The notes beneath the pieces are model-generated. The model worked only from the letters and a program-made list of their open reading frames with translations. It was not told the DNA's origin and searched no databases. The translations under genes and the position numbers were made by a program. A DNA stretch of 64,000 bases from NCBI GenBank assembly GCA_965267335.1, contig OZ253953.1, positions 4,449,692 to 4,513,691 on the forward strand, in the 5' to 3' direction. This document shows, piece by piece, positions 33,123 through 41,823 of the stretch (the first letter of the stretch is position 1; each line of letters begins with the position of its first letter). This stretch comes from G965267335 sp965267335. Its GTDB lineage: Bacteria; Bacteroidota; Bacteroidia; Cytophagales; JAAEPT01.

Positions 33123-35308
33123 TGGCTAGAAAAGGCAGGAAAAAATCTCCAAATACCATATCCACCGTTAAAACCCGCACCCTGCAATTTCTCGCGAGAA
33201 ATGAGAAAAAGACATTTTCTCCGAAACAGCTTTCCAGAAAACTAAAGTACCAGAACAAAAAAAGTCGTGAGAAACTAGCAACCGCCCTGGAAGAGCTAGT
33301 GAGAGCAGGAAAAGTAGAACTATTAAACAACGGCCTCTACCGATTAGCCAAAGGGCAGTCAAAAGGACGCGAGAAAACATCAAGTAAAATTGGTAATGTC
33401 TATCATGGTATCGTAGATCATGTAAACCCAAGATTTGCCTTTATCATATGTGAAGACTTTGAAGATGACGTCAAAATTTCGGCATCACACTTAGGCAATG
33501 CTTTTGACGGAGATGAAGTAAGTTTCTCCATATTGCCTGGACGGAGAAAAGGCCCAAGAGCCGAAGGTCAGGTGGTCGAAATACTCAAACGCAAGCGAGA
33601 GGAATTTGTCGGGTTAATTGATATCAAAGATACTTATGCATTTGTCATTCCGGATAACAAAAAAATCCACGGAGACATTTTCATTCCAATCGAAAAAATA
33701 AAGGATGCCAAATCTGGTCAGAAGGTGATAGCCAAAATTGTAGAATGGCCTTCAAAAGACAAAAACGCAGTAGGCGTTATTACTGAAGTGCTCGGAGATG
33801 CCGGTACTAATGATGTGGAGATGCATGCCATCCTCCTTGAGTACGATCTTCCTTATGACTTCCCACGAAAGGTCATTGAAGCCTCTGAAAACATCCCTTC
33901 AAATATCACCAAGGACGAGATTGCTAATCGGAAAGATATGCGTGAAACAACAACATTCACGATTGACCCCGTTGATGCAAAAGACTTTGATGATGCGCTT
34001 TCCATCAAACACATAAGCAAGCTAGGTGATGAAAGTTTATGGGAAATCGGAATTCATATTGCAGATGTATCCCACTACGTTACACCTGGCTCGGTCCTCG
34101 ACAAAGAAGCATTTAAACGAGCAACATCCGTTTATCTGGTTGACCGGGTTGTACCAATGTTACCCGAGCGACTATCCAATGAGCTGTGCTCTTTGCGCCC
34201 CAATGAAGACAAATTGACCTACTCAGCCGTATTTCAAATTACAGATGGGGGTGTAGTAAAAAATCAATGGTTTGGGCGCACGATAACCCACTCCGACAAG
34301 CGATTCACTTATGAAGAAGCTCAGGAAGTGCTAGACAAAGGAGAAGGCCCATTTCACGAGGAATTGGTCACACTTAACAAGATAGCACATCAGCTGAGAG
34401 ACCAGAGGTTTAAAAAAGGTTCAATCAAGTTCGAGTCAACAGAAGTTCGGTTTGAGCTTAACGAAAAAGGAGAACCTCTTTCCGTAGTACCAAAAGAACG
34501 AGGCGACACACATAAACTCATTGAGGACTTTATGCTCCTTGCAAACAAAAGGGTGGCCCAATTCATTCATAGTAAGAAACCAGACCCACCGGAACTGACA
34601 TTCGTGTACCGTATTCATGATAACCCGAACCCTGATCGCTTGTTGAACTTTTCCAACTTTGCAAAAACGTTTGGGTACGGGCTGAAGCTCGATGACGGAA
34701 ATATAGCCTCGGAGCTAAACAAAATGGTTGATGAGCTCGAAGGGAAACCCGAATCCAGGGTACTCACCGACCTGGCCATACGTTCAATGGCAAAGGCAAA
34801 GTATTCTACTGAAAATATTGGTCACTTCGGATTAGCTTTTCCTTTTTACACTCACTTCACCTCTCCTATCAGGAGATATCCTGATGTAATGGTTCACCGG
34901 CTTCTGGAGATGTACCTGAATGGAGCGGAGTCACAAAGCAAAAAATATTACGAAGATCTTTGTGAACATTGTTCAACACGAGAGAAACTTGCTGCAGATG
35001 CTGAACGAGCTTCAATTAAATACAAACAAGTCGAGTATATGGAACGTGTTATCGGTGAAGAATTTGAAGGCATCGTTACAGGAATCACCGATTGGGGGCT
35101 TTTTGTAGAAGTGAACGAAACGCGTTGCGAAGGTATGGTAAGAATATCTACTATGGAAGACGATGTGTATATCGCTGACCTGGATAATTTTAGGTTGATC
35201 GGAAACAACAATAAGAAGATTATACGGTTTGGAGACACCGTAAAAGTCAGGGTTGATGCATGCAATTTGGGTAATCGTACCATCGACTTAACATTGGTTG
35301 AAGCATGA
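33122..35308 (+). CDS. rnr: ribonuclease R
   Basis: 728 residues. N-terminal winged-helix (EKKTFSPKQLSRKLKYQNKKS) and cold-shock domains, the RNB catalytic centre with IDPVDAKDFDDALS (~281-294; catalytic Asp cluster), HIADVSHYVTPGS, the YSAVFQI and FYTHFTSPIRRYPDVMVHRLL landmarks, and a C-terminal S1 domain (GEEFEGIVTGITDWGLFVEV). A processive 3'-5' exoribonuclease for structured RNA. ATGA overlap with the polyprenyl synthase gene. Basic N-terminal 20 residues. Confidence 0.97.
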   Translation: MARKGRKKSPNTISTVKTRTLQFLARNEKKTFSPKQLSRKLKYQNKKSREKLATALEELVRAGKVELLNNGLYRLAKGQSKGREKTSSKIGNVYHGIVDHVNPRFAFIICEDFEDDVKISASHLGNAFDGDEVSFSILPGRRKGPRAEGQVVEILKRKREEFVGLIDIKDTYAFVIPDNKKIHGDIFIPIEKIKDAKSGQKVIAKIVEWPSKDKNAVGVITEVLGDAGTNDVEMHAILLEYDLPYDFPRKVIEASENIPSNITKDEIANRKDMRETTTFTIDPVDAKDFDDALSIKHISKLGDESLWEIGIHIADVSHYVTPGSVLDKEAFKRATSVYLVDRVVPMLPERLSNELCSLRPNEDKLTYSAVFQITDGGVVKNQWFGRTITHSDKRFTYEEAQEVLDKGEGPFHEELVTLNKIAHQLRDQRFKKGSIKFESTEVRFELNEKGEPLSVVPKERGDTHKLIEDFMLLANKRVAQFIHSKKPDPPELTFVYRIHDNPNPDRLLNFSNFAKTFGYGLKLDDGNIASELNKMVDELEGKPESRVLTDLAIRSMAKAKYSTENIGHFGLAFPFYTHFTSPIRRYPDVMVHRLLEMYLNGAESQSKKYYEDLCEHCSTREKLAADAERASIKYKQVEYMERVIGEEFEGIVTGITDWGLFVEVNETRCEGMVRISTMEDDVYIADLDNFRLIGNNNKKIIRFGDTVKVRVDACNLGNRTIDLTLVEA

Positions 35309-36276
35309 AGCTGGAAGAAATAATAGCAAGAATTGAAAAGGAGGTAAAAGAATATAATTTCGGAAGTTCACCAGCTGAGCTTTACGACCCCATCTATTAC
35401 ATCCTCGCGCTTGGAGGAAAAAGATTGAGACCCGCATTGTGTTCCATGGCCTACGGCCTCTACCAAAACGATATTACTCCCTCAATAAAACCAGCCTGTT
35501 CCATTGAAGTATTTCACAACTTCACTCTGGTACATGACGACATCATGGATAAGGCTCCACTGCGAAGAGGTAAAGAAACCATCCATCAAAAATGGAATAA
35601 TAATATAGCCATCCTCTCCGGTGATGTGATGTTGATTAAGGTCTATGAAATTTTATTGAGTGTCGATCAAAAGTACTTGAAGGAAGTCCTTGAGCTGTTT
35701 AACACTTGCGCCACGGAAGTATGTGAGGGACAGCAGTTGGACATGAATTTTGAAACCCGGTCTGATGTCTCTGTTGACGAGTACATAGAAATGATCAGGT
35801 TAAAAACTGCGGTACTGCTGGGTTTTAGCCTGGAGATGGGAGCTAAAATTGCCGGAGCCGAGGAGAATGACTGTAAGAACATCCGGAACTTCGGACAAAA
35901 TATTGGAATTGCATTTCAGCTACAGGATGACATACTGGATGTATACGGTGATCAGGAAAAGTTTGGCAAGCAGGTAGGTGGTGATATCATCGCCAATAAA
36001 AAAACATTGTTGTTAATCGAAGCGATGGCTCAGGCAACAGATAGCTCCAAAACTGAATTAGAAGAGTGGATTAATAAAACTGAATTTGATAAGAAGGGAA
36101 AAGTCAAAGCGGTAATGGAGATTTATGATCGACTCAATATCAGAGAGCAGGCAGAAACTTTGAAAGACAAGTATTACGATAAAGCATTGACCAGTCTGAA
36201 CGCGGTAAATGTATCAGACGACAGAAAAGAAGTATTGATTAACTTTGGCAGATTCTTAATGGACAGAGAACACTGA
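35305..36276 (+). CDS. polyprenyl (trans-isoprenyl) diphosphate synthase
   Basis: 323 residues. GGKRLRPAL, the first Asp-rich motif LVHDDIMDKAPLRRG (~75-90), the second LQDDILDVYGD (~206), and a late KKTLLLIEA segment. Chain-elongating prenyltransferase class. The residues before the first Asp-rich motif (NFTLVHDD) do not settle product length, so farnesyl, geranylgeranyl or longer (quinone side-chain) are all possible. Coupled to rnr (ATGA) and to the rhomboid gene (1-bp overlap). Confidence 0.93.
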   Translation: MKLEEIIARIEKEVKEYNFGSSPAELYDPIYYILALGGKRLRPALCSMAYGLYQNDITPSIKPACSIEVFHNFTLVHDDIMDKAPLRRGKETIHQKWNNNIAILSGDVMLIKVYEILLSVDQKYLKEVLELFNTCATEVCEGQQLDMNFETRSDVSVDEYIEMIRLKTAVLLGFSLEMGAKIAGAEENDCKNIRNFGQNIGIAFQLQDDILDVYGDQEKFGKQVGGDIIANKKTLLLIEAMAQATDSSKTELEEWINKTEFDKKGKVKAVMEIYDRLNIREQAETLKDKYYDKALTSLNAVNVSDDRKEVLINFGRFLMDREH

Positions 36277-36959
36277 TGCAATATCCCTTAACCATATTTC
36301 TGATTGTAGCTACCTGCATCACTACCTTCTATGCCTGGAATAACCATGACCTGGCTGCGAGGTGGATCATGCATCCATATACCGCAAATAAAAGGAAAGA
36401 GTATTGGAGACTGCTTACCTCAGGATTTCTGCATGCCATGGAACAACCGAGGGGTTACATGCACCTGGGCTTTAACATGTATGTGCTATACGGTTTTGGA
36501 AGACATATTGAGGGGTTATTTACCAACTTGTATGGAAAAGAATTAGGTGCACTAGCCTACTTGGGCCTGTATCTATTGGCAATTGCAGTAAGTAGCGTAC
36601 CGTCTTTACTTAGGCACAAGGACAATCCATCTTACAGTTCATTAGGAGCATCGGGTGGTGTATCCGCAATTGTTTTTGCTTTTGTGTTGCTGGCACCAAC
36701 AGCGAAATTAGGATTGCTCTTTATACCTATTTACACTCCAGGATTTATTCTCGGAATCATATATTTGATTTACTCTTACGTGATGGCTCAACGCGGAGGT
36801 GGTAGAATCGGTCATGACGCTCACTTTTTTGGAGCTTTATTTGGAGTGATTTTTATGATCATCGTTTACCCCGGAGTGCTGGATGATTGGTTCATAAATG
36901 GGCCTTACGGCTTCGCCAACTGGGACTTTTCCTTTTTTAGTTTCGGCAGGTCCTATTGA
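36276..36959 (+). CDS. rhomboid family intramembrane serine protease
   Basis: 227 residues with six membrane segments. Catalytic Ser126 in SSLGASGGVSA and His183 in GHDAHFFGALFG; the HxxxN-type loop MHLGFNMYV (residues 62-70) and the WRLLTSGFLHA L1-loop also match. All catalytic positions are present. Cleaves transmembrane substrates, which cannot be named. Last gene of the four-gene coupled run from 31260. Confidence 0.93.
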   Translation: MQYPLTIFLIVATCITTFYAWNNHDLAARWIMHPYTANKRKEYWRLLTSGFLHAMEQPRGYMHLGFNMYVLYGFGRHIEGLFTNLYGKELGALAYLGLYLLAIAVSSVPSLLRHKDNPSYSSLGASGGVSAIVFAFVLLAPTAKLGLLFIPIYTPGFILGIIYLIYSYVMAQRGGGRIGHDAHFFGALFGVIFMIIVYPGVLDDWFINGPYGFANWDFSFFSFGRSY

Positions 36960-36973
36960 TTATTAATTATTAG

Positions 36974-37447
36974 CTACCGGATCGGCACCCAAATCTCTTC
37001 CTCCGAATCAGAGGAATCATGCTTATACTTCTCACCCATCACTGCAAAGTGAGGACGATCATCTACCTCGTATTCTGAATTAGGAATCCACTCCGAAAAA
37101 ATATATTGATAGGTCTTTGGCCCTTCACTAGCCGCCCCCCTGTGAATAAACACTGCGTATTTACCCTCAGGAACTATTAAAGTTTCCATGCCGGAAGGTA
37201 CATTATCGAAATCAGGAACTTCAACAGCAGCCCACTTCTCAAAAGTTGCTGTTGGGTTGAATTGGTGAAAATATCCCGGAGGATATACTTCGATAGAATA
37301 CAATTCATCACCAATGGTATCTTCAATTTGTTTGCGTTTAGGCATAAAACCATTCCAAAGCTGAAAGGTCTTGTTTTCCGCATACGACATTGAAATTTTG
37401 TGTCCGATAAAGCGCTTCGTAGAAAGGGTATGAAAGGTGGGTGTCAT
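36974..37447 (-). CDS. GyrI-like effector-binding domain protein
   Basis: 157 residues, stand-alone. Family pattern: KRFIGHKISMSYAENKTFQLW at the start, YSIEVYPPGYF and EKWAAVEVPDF strands, then MELIVPEGKYAVFIHRG-like (METLIVPEGKYAVFIHRG), the IFSEWIPNSEYEVDDRPHF segment and EEEIWVPI ending. Such proteins bind or hydrolyse small electrophilic or cationic molecules and lack DNA-binding regions. First gene position relative to 37468 unclear (20-bp gap; downstream of it on the minus strand). Confidence 0.88.
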   Translation of the reverse strand: MTPTFHTLSTKRFIGHKISMSYAENKTFQLWNGFMPKRKQIEDTIGDELYSIEVYPPGYFHQFNPTATFEKWAAVEVPDFDNVPSGMETLIVPEGKYAVFIHRGAASEGPKTYQYIFSEWIPNSEYEVDDRPHFAVMGEKYKHDSSDSEEEIWVPIR

Positions 37448-37467
37448 AGTTGGTTTATGGTATAGAA

Positions 37468-37938
37468 TCAGGCTCTTTTGTTTACTTTAAAAGCAGCTGC
37501 ACTGCTCTCTAATTTCGACTTAATTATGTGCTTAGGAATGAAGCCCGGCAGCCAGGTTAAAAGTAAATTTAACAAAACTACTAATAAAATAGCTGGCAGC
37601 TGCCACCATGTCATACCCAGGAATATTATCGGGATGGGCAGCAAAATCAAAAACACTAATGCCCGGGATAAGAACTCATTGTTTCGCTGAGTAAATACTA
37701 TATGATATAATCCATTAGATTTTTCTTCATAAACAACTTCATATTGGTAATATCTCCAGATACTCCACACAAAAATTGACCACCCTTCAGGACCGCTGTA
37801 TTTGAATGAACCAGGCTTGGCTTTCATTCTTGTTAGCTTTTTAAACCTACTGAAAGCATATATAATTATCTCTTCAACCTTCTTTGGATTATCGGTATAA
37901 ACCGCTATGGTGGCAGTATGTTTTGAAGGAAAATCCAT
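37468..37938 (-). CDS. membrane protein of unknown function
   Basis: 156 residues from the ATG at 37936-37938; a TTG 18 nt upstream would overlap the preceding gene. The N-terminal ~85 residues are soluble (SKHTATIAVYTDNPKKVEEIII). Two adjacent membrane segments (~95-135) and a short basic tail follow. No motif recognised. Clustered between the DUF4178-like and GyrI-like genes with short gaps, so probably one transcript. Confidence 0.55.
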   Translation of the reverse strand: MDFPSKHTATIAVYTDNPKKVEEIIIYAFSRFKKLTRMKAKPGSFKYSGPEGWSIFVWSIWRYYQYEVVYEEKSNGLYHIVFTQRNNEFLSRALVFLILLPIPIIFLGMTWWQLPAILLVVLLNLLLTWLPGFIPKHIIKSKLESSAAAFKVNKRA

Positions 37939-37946
37939 GGTTATTT

Positions 37947-38714
37947 CTACAACCAATTGATAGAAGTCACCTCCAGACCAACCGAAACAAACACATTGAC
38001 TTCTCTGTCACTAAGTTTAATTGTTATGTATTCATCAGAATGCCTGAACTCGAAATATTGCTGAACTTTCTTTTTTGAGGCATCGCCATCTTCCAGAACC
38101 AATAGCTCTCCCTTACGATTAAAGTCAAATGTGCGACCATTGAACTCTACCCAATCCATTTTACTCTTACTGGTAACATCAAACTCCGATAGTCCCAGTT
38201 GTTCCAAGCGAACCGTGCCTAAAGTGAAGTAGGCTATGAACTGATGAATTTCCAGAAAATACCTATTGCCATTTGAGAGACACTCAAACATGGACCAGGA
38301 ATTACCCGCCTCTTCACAAAGATGCCTGCGAGTAATTTCAAACACATCACCTTGTCCAGCCACCCGATCATCCATTACCTTGAATCTGTCACCAGTCTGT
38401 ATATGTCCCTCAAGATGATTAGGCTCCTCGGTTTTCTCCGTTTCCAATTCAAAAACCACTTTTTTTGGAGGCTCAACGGTATAGCCCTTGGTCGGTTTTC
38501 GTATTTCATCCTCTAGTTGGGAATACACTGCCCCTTGTTCTCTATTTGGTTTAGGAAAAGACTCGGCTTTGAATGTACGGTCTATCGACCTGGCTGATTG
38601 TGACAAGTTATCTTCGCCATTGCGGTTGTAGTTCCCTTCATGCTTTTGATTTCCATTGAATATCAGCACAACGAAGAGTATAAAGAGTAAGGGTATCAAA
38701 ATGAATAAAGCCAT
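37947..38714 (-). CDS. DUF4178-like protein with N-terminal membrane anchor (tentative)
   Basis: 255 residues. One membrane segment (residues 2-18), a polar linker of about 90 residues with Glu/Lys clusters, and then a beta-rich domain: IQTGDRFKVMDDRVAGQGDVFEI, SWSMFECLSNGNRYFLEI, MDWVEFNGRTFDFNRKGEL and YFEFRHSDEYITIKLSDREV. The alternating short strands and W-x-E-Y/F-x-L...R-[YW]-F-L pattern are like DUF4178 domains, but this is a resemblance only. First gene of the minus-strand trio 38714-36974. Confidence 0.5.
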   Translation of the reverse strand: MALFILIPLLFILFVVLIFNGNQKHEGNYNRNGEDNLSQSARSIDRTFKAESFPKPNREQGAVYSQLEDEIRKPTKGYTVEPPKKVVFELETEKTEEPNHLEGHIQTGDRFKVMDDRVAGQGDVFEITRRHLCEEAGNSWSMFECLSNGNRYFLEIHQFIAYFTLGTVRLEQLGLSEFDVTSKSKMDWVEFNGRTFDFNRKGELLVLEDGDASKKKVQQYFEFRHSDEYITIKLSDREVNVFVSVGLEVTSINWL

Positions 38715-38789
38715 AGCCTTCGAGTTTACTCACTAACAAGATACAGAAAGAAGCCATAAAGTTGCCCGAACAAAATAATAAATTAAAAG

Positions 38790-38837
38790 CACTGACCACC
38801 TCAATACAACAACCACGAAAATTGAGAGTGACCAGTG
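38790..38837. other. imperfect inverted repeat in the gap before the HAD gene
   Basis: CACTG (38790-38794) and CTCAAT (38800-38805) pair with ATTGAG (38821-38826) and CAGTG (38833-38837), with a few unpaired bases. Sits in the 216-bp gap between the 37947-38714 gene start and the HAD phosphatase stop. Terminator for the HAD gene or operator for the DUF4178-like gene are both possible. Confidence 0.35.
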
Positions 38838-38930
38838 CGACAGAACAGAACTAAACAATCAAACTTCAACTAACAATTTACTCATCCTGTTAATCAAGCT
38901 TAAAGCTTCTTACCCAGACTGTATTTCGAC

Positions 38931-39725
38931 TCAAACCAACTGAAGTACTTTATCCGGCAATAAATCATCCACCGAATTCAAAATAATATCCGGCTGATAG
39001 GCATATTTATTGAGATCATTCTTATCTGTACCTCCTGAGAGCACAAGAATGGTATTAAACCCAGCCTGAATACCACCAAGAATATCCGTATCCATAGTAT
39101 CACCGATCATGAAAGTATTTTGACTTTGAAGCTTGAGTATATTCTTTGCTTCAACCATCATAATCGGACTTGGCTTACCGACACTAAATGCTTTTACTCC
39201 GGTTGCTACCTCAATCATGGCAACGTAAGCCCCGCAGCCCGGACGAATCCCTCCATTCGAAACCGGGCATGACGGGTCTAGGTTTGTAGCAATAAGTTTT
39301 GCACCCTGCATTACAAGTTGCACCGCCTTTTCGAGCATTTCCAGATTGAGTGTTCGACATTCTCCTATGACCACAAAGTCAGGATCGCTATCCACAATAG
39401 AAAATCCGTGTTTGTGAAGTGAGGTAACCAACCCACTTTCACCTATAACATATGCCGTGCCTCCCGGTTTTATCTTAGCCAGATAACGTGCAGTTGACAT
39501 GGCACATGTAAAAATGTGTTTCTCTTCAATGCCCGACATACCCATTCGATGAAGCTTTGTAACAATGTCTCTCCTGTTCCTCTGACTGTTATTTGTTAGA
39601 AACATAAATGGCGTATTGGTCTCGAGCAAAAATTCAATCCACTCACGTGCTCCCGGAATCAATTCTGAGTCCCGATATATTACACCGTCCATATCCAATA
39701 AAAATCCTCTTTTTCCTTTACTCAT
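38931..39725 (-). CDS. HAD-IIA family hydrolase (NagD-like phosphatase)
   Basis: 264 residues. HAD motif I FLLDMDGVIYRD (residues 8-19), motif II FLTNNSQRNR, the alpha/beta cap GPGG.. region with EAIQ-like VQLVMQGAKLIATNLD, substrate region GCGAYVAMIEVATG, motif III KPSPIMM, and motif IV MIGDTMDTDILGG. The class II cap and length match NagD/AraL-type sugar or nucleotide phosphatases. Exact substrate unknown. Monocistronic. Confidence 0.92.
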   Translation of the reverse strand: MSKGKRGFLLDMDGVIYRDSELIPGAREWIEFLLETNTPFMFLTNNSQRNRRDIVTKLHRMGMSGIEEKHIFTCAMSTARYLAKIKPGGTAYVIGESGLVTSLHKHGFSIVDSDPDFVVIGECRTLNLEMLEKAVQLVMQGAKLIATNLDPSCPVSNGGIRPGCGAYVAMIEVATGVKAFSVGKPSPIMMVEAKNILKLQSQNTFMIGDTMDTDILGGIQAGFNTILVLSGGTDKNDLNKYAYQPDIILNSVDDLLPDKVLQLV

Positions 39726-40141
39726 GATAATTGAGTTTTAGTTTAACAATTCCACAATCCAAAAATCCATTAGTGGTTGAGTGTGGTAGAGCCCTGGTTG
39801 AGATCAAAAAAAGATCTCATGATATCTTTGTCTGGATAAGCAGTTGTAAGCAAGGTAGAATGTAACGGGAAAAATCTCGAATTAATTAGAGGTATGTTAT
39901 GAATTTGCAATACAAATAGTTAGAATAACTAAATTGTATTTTTCACTTTAATTCCCGTAAAATATTAGTTTTTAAACAATTTTTTAGGATTTTATGTAGT
40001 TAGTTATCATTTGAATAACGCCCACAGAAACTATGGAAGAATTCTACAATATGACTAAACAACCATGAATCATTTGTAATGGCATGAAGCTTAAGAATAA
40101 ATTTCAAGAACAACTGGAGGAATGTAAAAACGGAATTTCAA
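39726..40141. other. 416-bp gene-free gap
   Basis: Highly AT-rich. A clean hairpin TGAGATC (39799-39805) / GATCTCA (39813-39819) with a 7-A loop is the only strong structure. Short frames (for example 26 codons from ATG 40084) lack support. The gap holds the promoter of the HAD gene on its left and the 3' region of the XRE regulator on its right. No RNA gene recognised. Confidence 0.45.
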
Positions 40142-40507
40142 CTACTTTCGCTCATATAAATTAACCAGCTTTTTCAAGGCCTCATTTTCTCCTTTTAGCG
40201 TTTCAATTTGCTCTTTTAGGAGTTTATTTTCTTTGATTAGTTCATCCTGTCCATAGCTAGCTTGCTCTTCCTGAACCTTGGAAGCCTCAAACTCAGATAA
40301 GGTCATTGCCCCGTTACCGGTAAAAAGCCAATAAGGGTTAAGGTCGTACCTGGCCATCATGTCTTTGACCATCCGAAATGTGATAGAGCTTTTACCGCGT
40401 TCAATGTCAGAATAGGACCCCTGTAATAAATTTAAAGGCTCACAAAACTGAGTTTGATTGAGTTTTAAACTTTTTCTAAAAATTCTTAGCCGTCCTCTTT
40501 CTTTCAT
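40142..40507 (-). CDS. XRE-type helix-turn-helix regulator with C-terminal coiled coil
   Basis: 121 residues. HTH (residues 3-65): RLRIFRKSLKLNQTQFCEPL, GSYSDIERGKSSITFRMVKD and YDLNPYWLFTGNGAMT, a pattern of phage-repressor-like and Bacteroidota HTH_3 proteins. Residues ~88-119 form a leucine-rich coiled coil (ENKLLKEQIETLKGENEALKKL), suggesting dimerisation. The 214-bp gap to the divergent 40722-40940 gene is a likely operator region and contains a CTGATT-ttt-AATCAG hairpin (40592-40606). Confidence 0.88.
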   Translation of the reverse strand: MKERGRLRIFRKSLKLNQTQFCEPLNLLQGSYSDIERGKSSITFRMVKDMMARYDLNPYWLFTGNGAMTLSEFEASKVQEEQASYGQDELIKENKLLKEQIETLKGENEALKKLVNLYERK

Positions 40508-40721
40508 TAAAGTTTTTTTCTATATTTACAGATATAATCTATTTCAATTGTCTAACTGGATAAAATATAGATTAATAACGGTGCTATTTATCTGATTTTT
40601 AATCAGGCTATCAACAGAGAGAAACTAATTCTGCCGACAAAGCACATATATGTATGGCAGCATACCACCAGCATACTGATAGCTTGCGGCTTCTATACAT
40701 TATCCGCATACACATAAATAT

Positions 40722-40940
40722 ATGCAATTATCTATATCAGAACGTATGTATCTGCTGAAAACGCTACCCTATAATTCAATCATCAAGATAGCCAGGCAGT
40801 TAGAAATAAGTCCGGATGAGTTTTGGGATATTCTGCGTTCCGGTGAAATCATGCCGGAGGAAATGATTCTGCTTTGCCGCGAGTCAATACAATCCCATAA
40901 AAAGAAAAAACTGGACTTAGATGATGAACTTTTCGGCTAG
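40722..40940 (+). CDS. small HTH-like protein, unknown function
   Basis: 72 residues. Helical, with a helix-turn-helix-like stretch NSIIKIARQLEISPDEFWDI and a basic then acidic tail (SHKKKKLDLDDELFG). Divergent from the XRE regulator. The TAG stop overlaps the opposite-strand TAG of the FKBP gene at the palindrome CTAG (40937-40940), so the two genes share the stop tetranucleotide. Conserved-looking but unassigned. Confidence 0.55.
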   Translation: MQLSISERMYLLKTLPYNSIIKIARQLEISPDEFWDILRSGEIMPEEMILLCRESIQSHKKKKLDLDDELFG

Positions 40941-41809
40941 CGAGCCGATATCACTTCTACATCGATCACAAGAACTGAGTGCGGCTTTATCCTGCCTTTT
41001 TCCATATGTCTGTATGCCAGTCGTGAGGGAATAATCAATTTGGAACTCGTTCCTATTGGCGTGAGTTTTACTCCTTCTTCCCATCCCGGAATAATGGCAT
41101 TAGTACCCGCAACAAATGTAAACGGCTTACCCATTTCGTAAGTAGACTCTACCATCGTGCCATCTAACAACCGGCATTCATATTGGATGACAACAGTTTG
41201 TCCATCTTTGGCAACAACTGCATCCTCATCCATATTATCCAGGACCAGATAAAGACCTGTTTGCGTTTGGAATCCTTCCAAATCATTTTGCAATAAATAG
41301 TTCTTGATTGCTGCATCCTCTTCTTCGGCTCGCTTCTCATCAAAATCCTTTTTTTGGTTCTTCAATAAAGAATCCCTATAAGCCTTTTGATCATAAATTT
41401 CAAAAACCTTGATCGTAAACAACACATCAGAACCTGCCGGCACGAACTCTGGTCTTGGCTTCCTGAAAGTCTTCATATAAAGAGAATCCGCGTTGATCGC
41501 AAAAATTGCACTATCACCCTTTGACAATTGCGATACTGCATAGTACAAATCCCCGTCATAGGTTGATGCTTTTACCGGGAACAGTATTTGCTTACCACCC
41601 TTTTCCTTGTATGAATTCTTTATCTCTTTTCCTGTTGCTGAGACCGCCACCATGTGCAAGGAAACCAAATTGGAAATCTCGGCCTTTTTACCAGGCTCAT
41701 CTTTTATAATCTTATATTTCAAGCCCGAAGCATCTTCTAACAACTGCATCTGAGCCAACGAAATCGTGCTTACCAGGAAAAAAATCGGAAGTGCAAGTCT
41801 TACTTTCAT
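40937..41809 (-). CDS. periplasmic FKBP-type peptidyl-prolyl isomerase, two-domain
   Basis: 290 residues. Signal peptide MKVRLALPIFFLVSTISLAQ. The N-terminal ~110 residues (GLKYKIIKDEPGKKAEISNLVSLH ... SKGDSAIFAINADSLY) resemble a diverged FKBP module. The C-terminal FKBP module is more canonical: GQTVVIQYECRLLDGTMVESTY, GTNAIIPGWEEGVKLTPIG, SSKLIIPSRLAYRH and SVLVIDVEV. Exported folding factor. Downstream of the DHH phosphoesterase gene by 14 bp, same strand. Confidence 0.9.
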   Translation of the reverse strand: MKVRLALPIFFLVSTISLAQMQLLEDASGLKYKIIKDEPGKKAEISNLVSLHMVAVSATGKEIKNSYKEKGGKQILFPVKASTYDGDLYYAVSQLSKGDSAIFAINADSLYMKTFRKPRPEFVPAGSDVLFTIKVFEIYDQKAYRDSLLKNQKKDFDEKRAEEEDAAIKNYLLQNDLEGFQTQTGLYLVLDNMDEDAVVAKDGQTVVIQYECRLLDGTMVESTYEMGKPFTFVAGTNAIIPGWEEGVKLTPIGTSSKLIIPSRLAYRHMEKGRIKPHSVLVIDVEVISAR

Positions 41810-41823
41810 ACTATTTAATTTTT

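Noticed and set aside
40084..40164. 26-codon plus-strand frame in the gap left of the XRE gene
   Set aside because: No paralogue in the window, polar sequence without motif, and it overlaps the XRE gene's 3' end.
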